A stretch of 64,000 nucleotides of DNA. It comes from an uncultured cyanobacterium (GTDB lineage: Bacteria > Cyanobacteriota > Cyanobacteriia > CACIAM-69d). The translations under genes were made by a program, and so were the position numbers. Below the pieces are notes generated by a model. It was given only the letters and a program-made list of their open reading frames with translations, was not told the origin of the DNA and did no database searches. Shown piece by piece: positions 35,791 to 44,449 of the stretch (within the stretch, counting starts at the first letter, position 1; each line of letters opens with the position of its first letter). The stretch covers positions 22,118 through 86,117 of the forward strand of contig CALGDE010000101.1 in the NCBI GenBank assembly GCA_937883785.1, given 5' to 3'.

Positions 35791-37470
35791 ATGTTGCTGC
35801 TCTATTCCCTCGTTGCAACGTTGCCAATCCTGTCGGTGTTTTTGCTGTTGGTGGTAATGCGACGCCCGGCGGGACAGGTGATGCCCATCGCTTATCTCAT
35901 TACTGTGGCGATCGCCCTAATTGCCTGGCGAATGCCCATTATCGAGATTGCGGCATCTAGTATTCAGGGGCTATTTGCCACCTTTGAAATTCTCTACATT
36001 GTGTTTGGGGCGGCGCTACTGCTCAACACGCTTAAGTTATCGGGAGCGATTACAACCATTCGCCAAAGTTTATTGGGAGTATCGCGCGATCGCCGCATTC
36101 AGGTCATCATTATTGCCTGGTTATTTGGCAGCTTTATTGAAGGCGCTTCGGGGTTTGGCACACCGGCAGTGATTACCGTGCCATTGCTAGTGGCAGTGGG
36201 GTTTCCAGCGATGGCTGCGGTTATGGCTGCTCTGATTATTCAAAGTACTCCGTCTACCTTTGGCGCTGTGGGTACGCCATTGATAATTGGCATTAACAAC
36301 GGGCTAGAAGGAGACTTAGCCGTTCAGCAAAGTCTAAGTGAACTAGGTCTAACTCAATCCGAATACCTACAGGTGGTGGGGCAGTGGGCTAGCCTATTTC
36401 ACGGCATTATCGGTACGTTTTTGCCATTGATATTAATCATGGTGATTACCAAAGGGTTTGGCGATCGCAAATCCTTCCGTGATGGTCTTGCTCTGTGGCC
36501 GTTTGCCCTGTTCTCGGGACTAGCATTGACCGTCCCCTACGTATTGATTGCCTGGCTTCTGGGTCCTGAATTTCCCACTTTAATCGGTGGACTGGTAGGG
36601 TTGGCGATCGTGGTAACTGCAGCTCGAAAGGGCTGGTTCACACCGAAAACCTACTGGGATTTTCCCCCTTCCGAACAATGGCCAGAAAGCTGGCGAGGAC
36701 AGGCGGACATTGCCCCACCAAACCTCTCCACTTATCAATCAATGACAGCCTTTAAAGCATGGTTGCCCTATGCCTTGCTAGGGTTTCTGCTAATGCTGTC
36801 TCGGCTAACGGCATTGCCTATTCGAGGTTGGCTCCAGTCCGTCACCTTGACCTGGAGCAATATTTTGGGCACGGACGCCAACGCTGCCATTCAGCCTCTT
36901 TATCTGCCTCCTACGATTTTTATTGTGGTGGTAATTCTGACTGTCTTTATTCACAGGATGCCCCTGAAGTTGCTGGGAGCCGCAACGGCTCAAACTTTGC
37001 CCGTGCTGAAAAATACAGCGTTGGCGTTGGGGGCTGCGATTTTAATGGCGCGATGCTTTATCAACACTGGCGTAAACGCTGCCGGGCTAGACAGTATGCC
37101 CCTGACGTTGGCCGACGGTATGGCGACCCTTGCCGGGCAAACTTGGCCGATCTTTGCGCCATTAGTCGGTCTGGTGGGTTCTTTTGTGGCAGGCAGCGTA
37201 ACGGTGAGCAACCTCATGTTTTCGCTGTTTCAATTTGGAGTGGCTGTGAAGATAGGAGTCTCAACGGCAGCTATTTTAGGATTGCAATGTGTGGGCGCAT
37301 CGGCGGGCAATATCGTCTGTGTATCCAACGTTGTGGCGGCGGAATCTACAGTGGGATTGGTGGGGCGTGAAGGCTTATTGATTCGTCGGGTTTTGTTGCC
37401 AACACTGTATTACGTGGGCTTTGCTGGAGTGTTGGGTAGCGTGGCGATTTATTGGCTAACAATGCTCTAA
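35791..37470 (+). CDS. lldP: L-lactate permease
   Basis: 559 aa, about 13 membrane helices. Family marks are SFIEGASGFGTPAVITVPLL, AVGTPLIIGINNG, and near the end VGASAGNIVCVSNVVAA with L-V-G-R-E-G. LctP permeases carry lactate or glycolate with a proton. The N-terminus MLLLYSLVATLPILSVFLLL supports ATG 35791 over TTG 35770. Uptake or release of glycolate during photorespiration would be a sensible use in a cyanobacterium (inference). No lactate or glycolate dehydrogenase is adjacent. Confidence 0.93.
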   Translation: MLLLYSLVATLPILSVFLLLVVMRRPAGQVMPIAYLITVAIALIAWRMPIIEIAASSIQGLFATFEILYIVFGAALLLNTLKLSGAITTIRQSLLGVSRDRRIQVIIIAWLFGSFIEGASGFGTPAVITVPLLVAVGFPAMAAVMAALIIQSTPSTFGAVGTPLIIGINNGLEGDLAVQQSLSELGLTQSEYLQVVGQWASLFHGIIGTFLPLILIMVITKGFGDRKSFRDGLALWPFALFSGLALTVPYVLIAWLLGPEFPTLIGGLVGLAIVVTAARKGWFTPKTYWDFPPSEQWPESWRGQADIAPPNLSTYQSMTAFKAWLPYALLGFLLMLSRLTALPIRGWLQSVTLTWSNILGTDANAAIQPLYLPPTIFIVVVILTVFIHRMPLKLLGAATAQTLPVLKNTALALGAAILMARCFINTGVNAAGLDSMPLTLADGMATLAGQTWPIFAPLVGLVGSFVAGSVTVSNLMFSLFQFGVAVKIGVSTAAILGLQCVGASAGNIVCVSNVVAAESTVGLVGREGLLIRRVLLPTLYYVGFAGVLGSVAIYWLTML

Positions 37471-37501
37471 GACTTTATGGGCGATCGCCACCGACTGCGA
37501 T

Positions 37502-38251
37502 ATGAGAAAACTCGATACAACTCTTCCTCAGCCCGGCTTATGTTCGTTTCAGCAGTTGCCCGATCCTTACCGATTCGCATTTCAGCAAGGTTATGCCCAT
37601 CATCTGCCGGGGCAGTTTTTGCCGGCTGAAGTGGATTGGTTTTCCCAGATTTTTATGCTGCCGTTTTGGCTAATCTATGCGCTGCCCCCGTTGATCATGT
37701 TGCCAGCCCTTTTAAGCGAAGTGGTTTTGCAATCTGAAGGTTACACTCGCTTTTTGCAAGCCATCAGTCAGCAAAGTCTTGGGGAAAACGCGTTGACGCT
37801 GGGCTTGTTTGTGTTGTGCGGCGGGCTGCTGATTTACTCAGCCTGGTTTGCATGGGATGGAGGCTCATCTTTTGTTAGAACTTGGCAGGCACACCGGCTC
37901 CAGAAATGCGGCGACCATGGCTTTGGTTTGGTTTTGCTGGAAAGGGGGATTATTGCACGGTTAATTGACAATATCGACGGACGCAATTGCATCTGGTTAC
38001 CGCGAGAGGCGATCGCCGATATTCTTTGGCATCGAGGGCGCGAAGAAGGAGCCAAACACTCCCGCTGGGTTTATCGCACTCAACTGTGCTACATCACAGA
38101 ACATCGAGGGAAACCGCAGAAACGCTGGATCAAGTTGAAAGGTTCCATGGTGAAAACGGGTATTCCCATCGAAAATTCTTCCGTAAGGGATTCGAGGGGC
38201 GATCGCTGCCTGTTTGAGCAGCTTGATCACTGGTGGAGAAATTCGGCTTAA
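37502..38251 (+). CDS. Hypothetical two-helix membrane protein
   Basis: 249 aa, not recognised. Two hydrophobic segments, IFMLPFWLIYALPPLIMLPA and LTLGLFVLCGGLLIYSAWFA, are separated by a short amphipathic loop. The C-terminal 130 residues are soluble and basic (RLIDNIDGRNCIWLPREAIA, HRGKPQKRWIKLKG), like PH/YcxB-type membrane-linked domains. It starts 31 bp after lldP and is likely cotranscribed, so it may modulate the permease (inference). Confidence 0.65.
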   Translation: MRKLDTTLPQPGLCSFQQLPDPYRFAFQQGYAHHLPGQFLPAEVDWFSQIFMLPFWLIYALPPLIMLPALLSEVVLQSEGYTRFLQAISQQSLGENALTLGLFVLCGGLLIYSAWFAWDGGSSFVRTWQAHRLQKCGDHGFGLVLLERGIIARLIDNIDGRNCIWLPREAIADILWHRGREEGAKHSRWVYRTQLCYITEHRGKPQKRWIKLKGSMVKTGIPIENSSVRDSRGDRCLFEQLDHWWRNSA

Positions 38252-38424
38252 GCATTTTGCACAGATTTTCGGCAGATTTCTGGGGTGATCGCTCTCCAGT
38301 TTTCACCACTTCCAAATACGCAGGTTGAGCGCCTTTCGATGCCCGTCAAGCACGGGGCAAATGCTTAGCTGCACTGGGCAGCGATCGCCAAGAAATTGAT
38401 CTTTATTCCTTAACTGATCGCAAA

Positions 38425-38471
38425 ACAACTTAATTTAAATACTATTTTTTAAACTTAAATACTTAAGTTGT
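38425..38471. promoter_or_regulatory. Nested AT-rich palindromes upstream of plastocyanin
   Basis: ACAACTTAA (38425-38433) and TTAAGTTGT (38463-38471) are perfect inverted repeats. Inside lies another AACTTAA copy (from about 38452), itself inverted to TTAAGTT. Three half-sites in one 47-bp stretch about 100 bp before petE suggest an operator. Copper-regulated petE repression by a BlaI/CopY-type repressor is known in cyanobacteria; whether this is that site is inference. Confidence 0.45.
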
Positions 38472-38565
38472 ACGAGCTTTGTGTAGTTAAGTTTGCATCA
38501 ACAATGCTGTAGCTAAATGAATAAGTAGAATTGCCTCAATGGTCAAAGTTTACTTAGGGAGAAGC

Positions 38566-38961
38566 ATGAAAATCATCAATATCTGTAAAGATAAGTTTAC
38601 GAAAATCGCCCGAATGTTGGGCTGCGTAGCTTTAGTATTGGCTTCTATTGCTAGTTTTCAGTCACCCGCCTCAGCCGCGACAGTTAGTGTTGATGCCAAT
38701 AGTGTGACTTTTGATCCGGAACAGGTGGAAGTTCAGCCTGGAGATAGTATCCACTTTGAAATTAAAAATTCCCCTCCCCATAATGTGGTTTTCGGTTCGA
38801 GAGGCCCCAGCGACCTAACAGAAATTAGCCACAGTGAAATGGTGATGAACGGCGGTTTTGATATCACTATTCCTGAAGATACAAAGCCGGGCACCTATCA
38901 GTACTGGTGCTCACCACACCGGGGCGCAGGCATGATTGGCGAAGTTGTTGTTAAAGGTTAA
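38566..38961 (+). CDS. petE: Plastocyanin
   Basis: 131-aa precursor. Signal peptide with basic start (MKIINICKDKFTKIARM) and hydrophobic core, likely cut after A-S-A near residue 37. Blue copper ligands are His72 (SPPHNVVFG), Cys115 and His118 (YQYWCSPHRG), Met123 (AGMIG). The mature part is about 93 aa, shorter than the usual 97-105, and the loop after PHNVVF is short. Electron carrier from cytochrome b6f to photosystem I in the thylakoid lumen. AGGGAGAAGC before ATG 38566 decides the start over ATG 38539. Confidence 0.93.
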   Translation: MKIINICKDKFTKIARMLGCVALVLASIASFQSPASAATVSVDANSVTFDPEQVEVQPGDSIHFEIKNSPPHNVVFGSRGPSDLTEISHSEMVMNGGFDITIPEDTKPGTYQYWCSPHRGAGMIGEVVVKG

Positions 38962-39023
38962 TGTGCGCCAATGTTTGGGCAAATGTGTGAGCAATTAGTG
39001 TCCAAAAGCTTTCTGTAAGCGAG

Positions 39024-39069
39024 ACAACGCGCCTTCCCAATAGAAATGGGCAAGGCGCGTTGTTTGTTA
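39024..39069 (+). terminator. Intrinsic terminator after petE
   Basis: ACAACGCGCCTTCCC pairs with GGGCAAGGCGCGTTGT (one small bulge) over a 9-base loop, followed by TTGTT. Strong GC stem. Confidence 0.88.
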
Positions 39070-39204
39070 GCCATGCAATATTGAATCTATAACCATAAAG
39101 TGCTCCTCGCAGTTTTGGCTTTGCCAGCCCTTCGCGAATGATGCCCCTCAGCGATCGCTAACTGTTTTACCAATTCAAGGACCGACTATGTAGGGGCGAT
39201 CGCC

Positions 39205-39542
39205 TTGAATAGAGCGACGATAACGGACAATAGCAGCAGTAGTGGTGCGTTTAGTCCTCGTGTGAGTGTGGAGCATCAACCCATCGAGGAAATTTCCATT
39301 TACGGCAATTTGTTGGCGAACCTGGCATTCTTCAATATTTATAAGGAAAATGTGGCGATCGCCGATCCAGACAATCTTGGTTTTTCGATCAGCGGTGATG
39401 GTGCAACCGGTAATCGTTTGTTTAATGTGCCTGAAAATAACTGCAATATTTGGAGCAATTACGAAGTGCAGACGATTCCCTGAAGGGGCTAAGTTTTGGT
39501 TTGGATTTTAACTATGTAGATGAGTGCTTTATTGAGTTTTAA
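39205..39542 (+). pseudogene. Decayed TonB-dependent siderophore receptor
   Basis: Frame 1 carries DNSSSSGAFSPRVSVEHQP then I-E-E-I-S-I-Y-G-N, joined directly to FFNIYKENVAIADPDNLGFS, then GNRLFNVPENNCNIWSNYEV. These are separate blocks of the C-terminal beta-barrel of ferrichrome/FhuA-type receptors, with the sequence between them deleted. After TGA at 39481 the next frame reads SLKGLSFGLDFNYVDECF, the following barrel strand, so a frameshift is also present. It is a relic, not a gene. Confidence 0.82.
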
Positions 39543-39696
39543 TCGCGGTGAAGGTGCGTGAACTTTAGAGCTTGCCGTCAACTAGGGGCTGACATCGTTG
39601 CAATTTCTATTTGTGAATTGATTAATAACAGCTCCACCAGGTTTTCATTTAAGAACGTTGCAACAGTCCGAAGTAAAGCTCAAGGAGGGGCGACCT

Positions 39697-39990
39697 ATGG
39701 GCTTTGATTTATACTTCGACAAATTTCACCACACGGTGGAGCATCACCAGGAATGGGTGCTGGATCTGGCCACTGACCCGCAGCGCTTTCCAAAATTGTG
39801 CTGGTTGCGATCGCAATGGTATGACGACCCAAAGCTCCAACCATCGGAATGCAACGATCTTGTGCACGAATTAATCGAGCTGCAGCAACACACAGGCGAT
39901 CGCAGTGGCAAGCACGCACTGGAAAAGCTAATGCTATTTTTCTCCCGAGCTTACCGTAGCGATACAACTGTGGAATGCTACAGCGATTAA
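39697..39990 (+). CDS. Hypothetical protein, 97 aa
   Basis: Unrecognised, soluble, helical. It starts MGFDLYFDKFHHTVEHHQEW with a strong ribosome site (AAGGAGG) seven to thirteen bases before ATG 39697. Rich in His, Asp, Trp and Leu (WVLDLATDPQRFPKLCWLRS). The C-terminus is LMLFFSRAYRSDTTVECYSD. It stands alone. Confidence 0.6.
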   Translation: MGFDLYFDKFHHTVEHHQEWVLDLATDPQRFPKLCWLRSQWYDDPKLQPSECNDLVHELIELQQHTGDRSGKHALEKLMLFFSRAYRSDTTVECYSD

Positions 39991-40098
39991 AAGGGTTTGT
40001 CTTGCCGATAGAATTTGAGACGCTTGAGATTTAAGATCTGACACTATGGAAGCCTGAGATCAAGCTTGTTTGCCGTCGTCGCACCCAGTCAAACCCTG

Positions 40099-40455
40099 AT
40101 GAAACTGCGCTCAATTGAGACCACCCCTAGCCCAAATTGCATGAAGCTCAATCTGGATGCCCCAGTGAGTGCCAAGGCGATTACCCTCAACCAGACACGC
40201 GACAAAGCGGCAGATAGCGACTCCCCCGCAACACCAGCCTTTGCCCAAGAATTAATGGCGATCGCGGGAGTGAAATCCGTTTTTATTATGGGCGATTTTA
40301 TTACCTTGACCCGCCGAGGCAACGTAGACTGGCAGCCGATTCTAACGGCAGCGGGCAACTTGATTGGTCTATCCGATGCCGCCGATCCAACCCTTGCCCA
40401 AAGCATTACTGCACCCGAGCCAAGCAAAGACCCTAAAACAGCAGCGCCGGCGTAA
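40099..40455 (+). CDS. Nfu N-terminal-domain protein, 5' part of a CvfC-like gene
   Basis: 118 aa from ATG 40099. It begins MKLRSIETTPSPNCMKLNLD, the Nfu_N (scaffold protein Nfu/NifU N-terminal) motif, then FAQELMAIAGVKSVFIMGDF and RRGNVDWQPILTAAG. Nfu_N domains occur in iron-sulfur carriers and as the first part of conserved virulence factor C (CvfC) proteins. The frame ends at TAA 40453-40455, and exactly in frame 12 bases later the HEAT-repeat part continues. So this is either a nonsense-interrupted gene or a true two-gene arrangement. Confidence 0.75.
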   Translation: MKLRSIETTPSPNCMKLNLDAPVSAKAITLNQTRDKAADSDSPATPAFAQELMAIAGVKSVFIMGDFITLTRRGNVDWQPILTAAGNLIGLSDAADPTLAQSITAPEPSKDPKTAAPA

Positions 40456-40467
40456 AATTTTGGGCAG

Positions 40468-41304
40468 GTGGAAGTGGCGGTGCAGATGTTTCGGGAAATT
40501 CCGGTGCAGGTGAAAGCAACGGCGGGGTCGGGGGAACAGTCTCGGGTAGCGCTGCCGGAGCGATTTTCCCAGGCATTGCAGCGGGCGATCGCGGCGACGG
40601 GGGCGGACTACGTGGCAGAGCGGCGTTGGGCACCGTACCAACCGCAGTTTGGTGACGCAGCGGAGATTGCCCAACAGGTCGCCGATGAGCTGGTGGCGCT
40701 AATCAGTGAGCAGGATTTAACTCAGCTTGAGCAACGGTCCATTGATTCTGCGCAGGCAAAAGGAACGTCAGCATCGGCATTGTCCCAGCAAAAGTTATCG
40801 GCAGATCTACAGCATTCTGACTGGAAGCGTCGCCTCAAAGCGGTTCAGGAAGTTGAGGTGGATGACGATAACTTTGCCACTGTCGTGACTCTGCTCAAGG
40901 ATGAAAAGGTGGCGATTCGACGTTGGGCGGCAGCGCTGTTGGGATCCAGTGAATGTGCTGAAGCGATTCCGCCATTGTGTGAGATGTTGCATGGCGATCG
41001 GTCGGCGATCGTCCGGCGTACGGCAGGGGATGCGCTGAGTGATTTGGGTGATCCCCAGGCGGGTGAGGCGATGATTACATCCCTGCAAGATAATTCCAGT
41101 TTGGTACGGTGGCGAGCCAGTCGATTTTTAACGGAGCTGGGGGATGAAACCGCTGTGGAGCCTCTGATGCAGGCGCTGGAGACTGAGGCTGAGTTTGATG
41201 TGCAGGTGGAAATGCAGGCGGCGATCGAGCGAATTCAGTCTGGGGGAGAGGTACAGCTGCCGATGTGGGTGCGCATTAGCCAAGGCGCGAGTTGTGATGA
41301 GTAG
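40468..41304 (+). CDS. HEAT-repeat protein, 3' part of a CvfC-like gene
   Basis: 278 aa from GTG 40468. VAVQMFREIPVQVKA, GSGEQSRVALPERFSQAL is the virulence-factor (Virul_fac) part; then PBS-lyase-type HEAT repeats follow (AIRRWAAALLGSSECAEAIP, IVRRTAGDALSDLGDPQAGE, LVRWRASRFLTELGDETAVE). In Staphylococcus and Bacillus CvfC these domains follow Nfu_N in one chain. Here the upstream codons N-F-G-Q before GTG are in the same frame as the Nfu_N gene and separated from it only by TAA. No ribosome site is evident before GTG, which favours an interrupted gene or readthrough. Confidence 0.75.
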   Translation: MEVAVQMFREIPVQVKATAGSGEQSRVALPERFSQALQRAIAATGADYVAERRWAPYQPQFGDAAEIAQQVADELVALISEQDLTQLEQRSIDSAQAKGTSASALSQQKLSADLQHSDWKRRLKAVQEVEVDDDNFATVVTLLKDEKVAIRRWAAALLGSSECAEAIPPLCEMLHGDRSAIVRRTAGDALSDLGDPQAGEAMITSLQDNSSLVRWRASRFLTELGDETAVEPLMQALETEAEFDVQVEMQAAIERIQSGGEVQLPMWVRISQGASCDE

Positions 41305-41386
41305 TTGATGTCATAGTCAGAATCTCATCTGGATAACGCCCCATTTTGGATACTGATAAAGTAATTCTGAACTCACGGAGTTACCG

Positions 41387-42136
41387 ATGAATAAAGGAGA
41401 TGCACTAGCCTTTACTAAGGCTTTAACTTACAAAGAAGTAGCAGAAGGAGCTGCTGTTTCCTCGTTTTCAGGCAACGTTATTGAGCTTTGCTATGACTCA
41501 TATCTCCAATGGCCTTGGCCCCGTGAATTTAAGTACCGACTGGAGTATTTTGCAGTGGCCGAAGTATTCGAGGTCGCTTCGGCAATCGATCTTGAGCACG
41601 AGATCGTCGTCAATCTGTTTCATCAGGATTTAGTATCCCAGGAGAAAGTCCTGCACGAGTTGGGTCTCACCCGTGCCTGGAGCAGCCCAATTATGGGGCA
41701 CGATCTTGCACAGCCATGGCTGCGACCAGTCCCTTCGGAGGTTAGTGCTTGTGAAGTAACCTCTAGCAGAGATCGGAATCGCTTCAATTCCATCTCAGGA
41801 ATATCGAATCAGTCTGACATCCTAGACAATTGCATCCACTACTTCTTTTTTGAAAACGACGCGCAAGTTATAGCGAAAGGGCAACTTATCTACCTCGGCG
41901 AAGGAACAGCCTATATTGCTGACCTATTTACGGATCATCCATTCCGGCGGCAGGGATGGTGTAGCGCGATGATAGCGGTCTTAGAAGAGAAGGCCAGGTC
42001 ATTAGGAGCAACTCGTGCGGTGCTTGCGCCTGGCTTGGAGCAAATAGAACTTCAACTTTATGAGCGTTATGGCTATTCCCGCACAGCGGAGAGAACGTTG
42101 CTCATATTCTCGGGGCAACGGGATGACGCGGACTAA
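41387..42136 (+). CDS. GNAT family N-acetyltransferase
   Basis: 249 aa. The C-terminal GNAT domain contains GEGTAYIADLFTDHPFRRQG (acetyl-CoA pyrophosphate loop R-x-x-G), WCSAMIAVLEEKARSLGATR and LYERYGYSRTAERTL. The N-terminal 130 residues are a separate, degenerate acyltransferase-like or helper region. Substrate unknown. Ribosome site region GTTACCG before ATG 41387 is weak. Convergent with the next gene at 20 bp. Confidence 0.8.
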   Translation: MNKGDALAFTKALTYKEVAEGAAVSSFSGNVIELCYDSYLQWPWPREFKYRLEYFAVAEVFEVASAIDLEHEIVVNLFHQDLVSQEKVLHELGLTRAWSSPIMGHDLAQPWLRPVPSEVSACEVTSSRDRNRFNSISGISNQSDILDNCIHYFFFENDAQVIAKGQLIYLGEGTAYIADLFTDHPFRRQGWCSAMIAVLEEKARSLGATRAVLAPGLEQIELQLYERYGYSRTAERTLLIFSGQRDDAD

Positions 42137-42156
42137 TAAGTGCATGTGGCGGAACG

Positions 42157-42864
42157 TTAGCCTCGAAACTCTCCCCACACTTCTGGCCAACGATCCGCAA
42201 TGCACTTGGCATATTCGATCGCTCTAAGACCATAGTTGCCAAGGCAGCAGAAATCATTTGTCTCAACTAATGCGGTTCTACCATTCTCAATGACGCCAAC
42301 ATCCAAACCATAGGCAACTGCATAGTCTTTAGTGGCTGTTACCATTTTCTGAATAGCCGTTACGTTCGGTTGAATCAATGGATTTCCTTTGTAGAAGCAA
42401 ATATTGAGAATCTCACCGTCACGAACGTAGACTCTATATTCTGAATGGAACTTGATTGCAGTGGTCACCACCACTTTCGTTTCAGTAGGAATCTTGCCTA
42501 GCATTAGTTCACACTGAAAAGACTCATCTTTTATCCGTGCGGTGAAAAGCTTGTGTTGGCTCTCTTGAGGTTTAAAAAACTCACCGATTTTAACTTCGTT
42601 AATGTTTCGTAGCTCCACATTGCGGTACATATAATCCTTCAATTCTGGCGGATAGTATGGCAAACCAATGTATTCGGGTAAAACGATCTTTAGGCTTTCC
42701 ATTCCACCAAAAATAGGTGTTTCTTCGTTTACGTTTGTGTTTTTGAGATCAGCCAGCTTATATCTCTCAACGAAGTACCCTAACCGGTAAAATCCCAACT
42801 CTGCTGAGAAATAATTCACTGCATTTTCGTGAATGGGAGGTGCTTCGATAACGTAGGCTTTCAT
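42157..42864 (-). CDS. ATP-grasp domain protein (DUF4343-like)
   Basis: 235 aa. HSEYRVYVRDGEILNICFYK is the ATP-grasp substrate/Mg region and TALVETNDFCCLGNYGL holds the metal-binding Glu-x-Asn (VETND) with Y-G-L after. This matches DUF4343-type ATP-grasp proteins, which may ligate amino acids or modify peptides, but no peptide or biosynthetic partner is next to it. No signal peptide. Confidence 0.75.
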   Translation of the reverse strand: MKAYVIEAPPIHENAVNYFSAELGFYRLGYFVERYKLADLKNTNVNEETPIFGGMESLKIVLPEYIGLPYYPPELKDYMYRNVELRNINEVKIGEFFKPQESQHKLFTARIKDESFQCELMLGKIPTETKVVVTTAIKFHSEYRVYVRDGEILNICFYKGNPLIQPNVTAIQKMVTATKDYAVAYGLDVGVIENGRTALVETNDFCCLGNYGLRAIEYAKCIADRWPEVWGEFRG

Positions 42865-43204
42865 GACGTTCGATCATCGTGATCAGGGTGATAGGCACTC
42901 GTTTTGCTGCTGGGGCGATCGCCTTTTAAATGAAGCGATCTAAATGGGTGAAATAGTTTGTGGGCGTAGTGAAGGCGATCTCCCCACTTTTTAGGATGAA
43001 TTAAAAGACAATTTGCCCATCACGGCAGACTAACTCACCTCAGAATACAAGCGACGGCATTTTGACCTTTATAAGAAATGCACGCTTCTTAACTTGATAG
43101 TCAATGTTCTTACGATGATAGTTTTCCCACTGTGCGGAAAGTAATCTGGCGATACCAGATGAGATTGTTTGCATCTGCGTGATAACGATTACGAGAATGC
43201 TCCC
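42865..43204. other. Intergenic region with an inverted repeat
   Basis: About 340 bp upstream of the MFS gene. GGGGCGATCGCCTT (42912-42925) and AAGGCGATCTCCCC (42972-42985) are inverted with one mismatch and span 46 bases. No gene seen. Confidence 0.55.
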
Positions 43205-44449
43205 GTGAACCAAAAACTGGGCTTAGAAGTTCCTCAAAGTCGCACCTTGCCCCATCAGTCCCTTGGCAGGGTAATGCCAATGTTTTTGACTTTGATTTTC
43301 AGTGCGGCGGGGCACGCCTACTTCGTTATCACCTTTCCCGCAGTGGTGCGACAGTTTGGTTTTGGCGACCTTCAAGGCAGCCTTATCATGGGGCTTTCTG
43401 CGCTATTGCTCACCATATCTGAACCCTTGTGGGGACTGATTTGTGAACGTAAGGGCAGACGTTTTGCAATCCTGATCGGCGCTATTGGTACCGGTGTTTC
43501 GATCGCTGCGATCGCGGCAGTTTACCAGGCGGGGCAACTGCAATGGTTAGCACTTCAATCTTTATTTACCGCCATTCTCGCCATGCGCCTGCTCCACACA
43601 GCCATCTCAGGAGGGTTGATCCCGGCGGCTCAGGCCGTAGTGGCTGACTTAACCAGCACCAAAGCCCGCACCCGTGGCATGGGAATTTTGGGCGCATCTT
43701 TCGGCATTGGAACCATACTTGGCGGCATGCTTGCGCTGGTGACCGGTGGCGAAAATTTGATCTTTGGGTTCTATCTAATAGCCCTACTACTGCTGATTAC
43801 CAGCGTACTGCTCTGGTCAAAACTGCCAGAAACAAGCAGTATCCAAAGGATGAACCAGGGTGCTCCCCTCTCCATCAAAAATATTGCCCCTTTCCTGATT
43901 ACAACGCTGCTTAGTTTGCTGGTTTACAGCCTTATTCAACAGGTCACCGTGCTGAGGTTGCAAGATGACTTTGGGCTCAATCATGACGCTTCAATTAAAT
44001 TTTCTGGCGGCATCATGATGCTCTCAATGGTGGCGATGATTTTCTCTCAACTTGTGTTGGTGGCGAAGCTTAAGCGCCCTCCGATTTATTTCGCACTGGG
44101 CGGGGGCAGTCTCGCAGCCCTCGCTATGGCTGGTGCTGCTTGGGCTCCTAATCAACAGTTACTTCTGCTTTCGATGGTGATTTTAGGATTGGGTTTGGGA
44201 GTATTACTGCCAGGGAACTTAGCCCTGCTCAGTTTGTCCGCTAGCAAGATGAATCAAGCAAAGGCAGCAGGACTAAATGGATTTAGCAAAGGTTTAGGGA
44301 TGGCGGCTGGACCAGTTATCGGGGCAAGTTTACACGCCGTATCGGTGCAAGCACCTTATCTACTGGGAGCAGTTTTATTTGTCGGCGTAACGATTATGCT
44401 GCGTAGCTATCGTTCTTGGCTGCCTTCGCATCAGCATCATGATCAGTGA
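43205..44449 (+). CDS. MFS transporter, possible siderophore exporter
   Basis: 414 aa, 12 predicted helices. Motif A-like loop in GLICERKGRRFAILIGAIGTG and motif C-like GASFGIGTILGGMLALVTGG in helix 5 point to a drug:H+ antiporter (export) group. It is convergent with an AraC regulator whose divergent neighbour is a TonB receptor, so siderophore efflux is the favoured role by context. I use GTG 43205; TTG 43169 or an ATG at 43274 (MPMFL) is possible. It overlaps the regulator's 3' end by 56 bp. Confidence 0.82.
   Translation: MNQKLGLEVPQSRTLPHQSLGRVMPMFLTLIFSAAGHAYFVITFPAVVRQFGFGDLQGSLIMGLSALLLTISEPLWGLICERKGRRFAILIGAIGTGVSIAAIAAVYQAGQLQWLALQSLFTAILAMRLLHTAISGGLIPAAQAVVADLTSTKARTRGMGILGASFGIGTILGGMLALVTGGENLIFGFYLIALLLLITSVLLWSKLPETSSIQRMNQGAPLSIKNIAPFLITTLLSLLVYSLIQQVTVLRLQDDFGLNHDASIKFSGGIMMLSMVAMIFSQLVLVAKLKRPPIYFALGGGSLAALAMAGAAWAPNQQLLLLSMVILGLGLGVLLPGNLALLSLSASKMNQAKAAGLNGFSKGLGMAAGPVIGASLHAVSVQAPYLLGAVLFVGVTIMLRSYRSWLPSHQHHDQ

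Noticed and set aside
36759..37370. 203-codon frame inside the lactate permease
   Set aside because: Shadow frame; the permease frame has the conserved motifs over the same bases.
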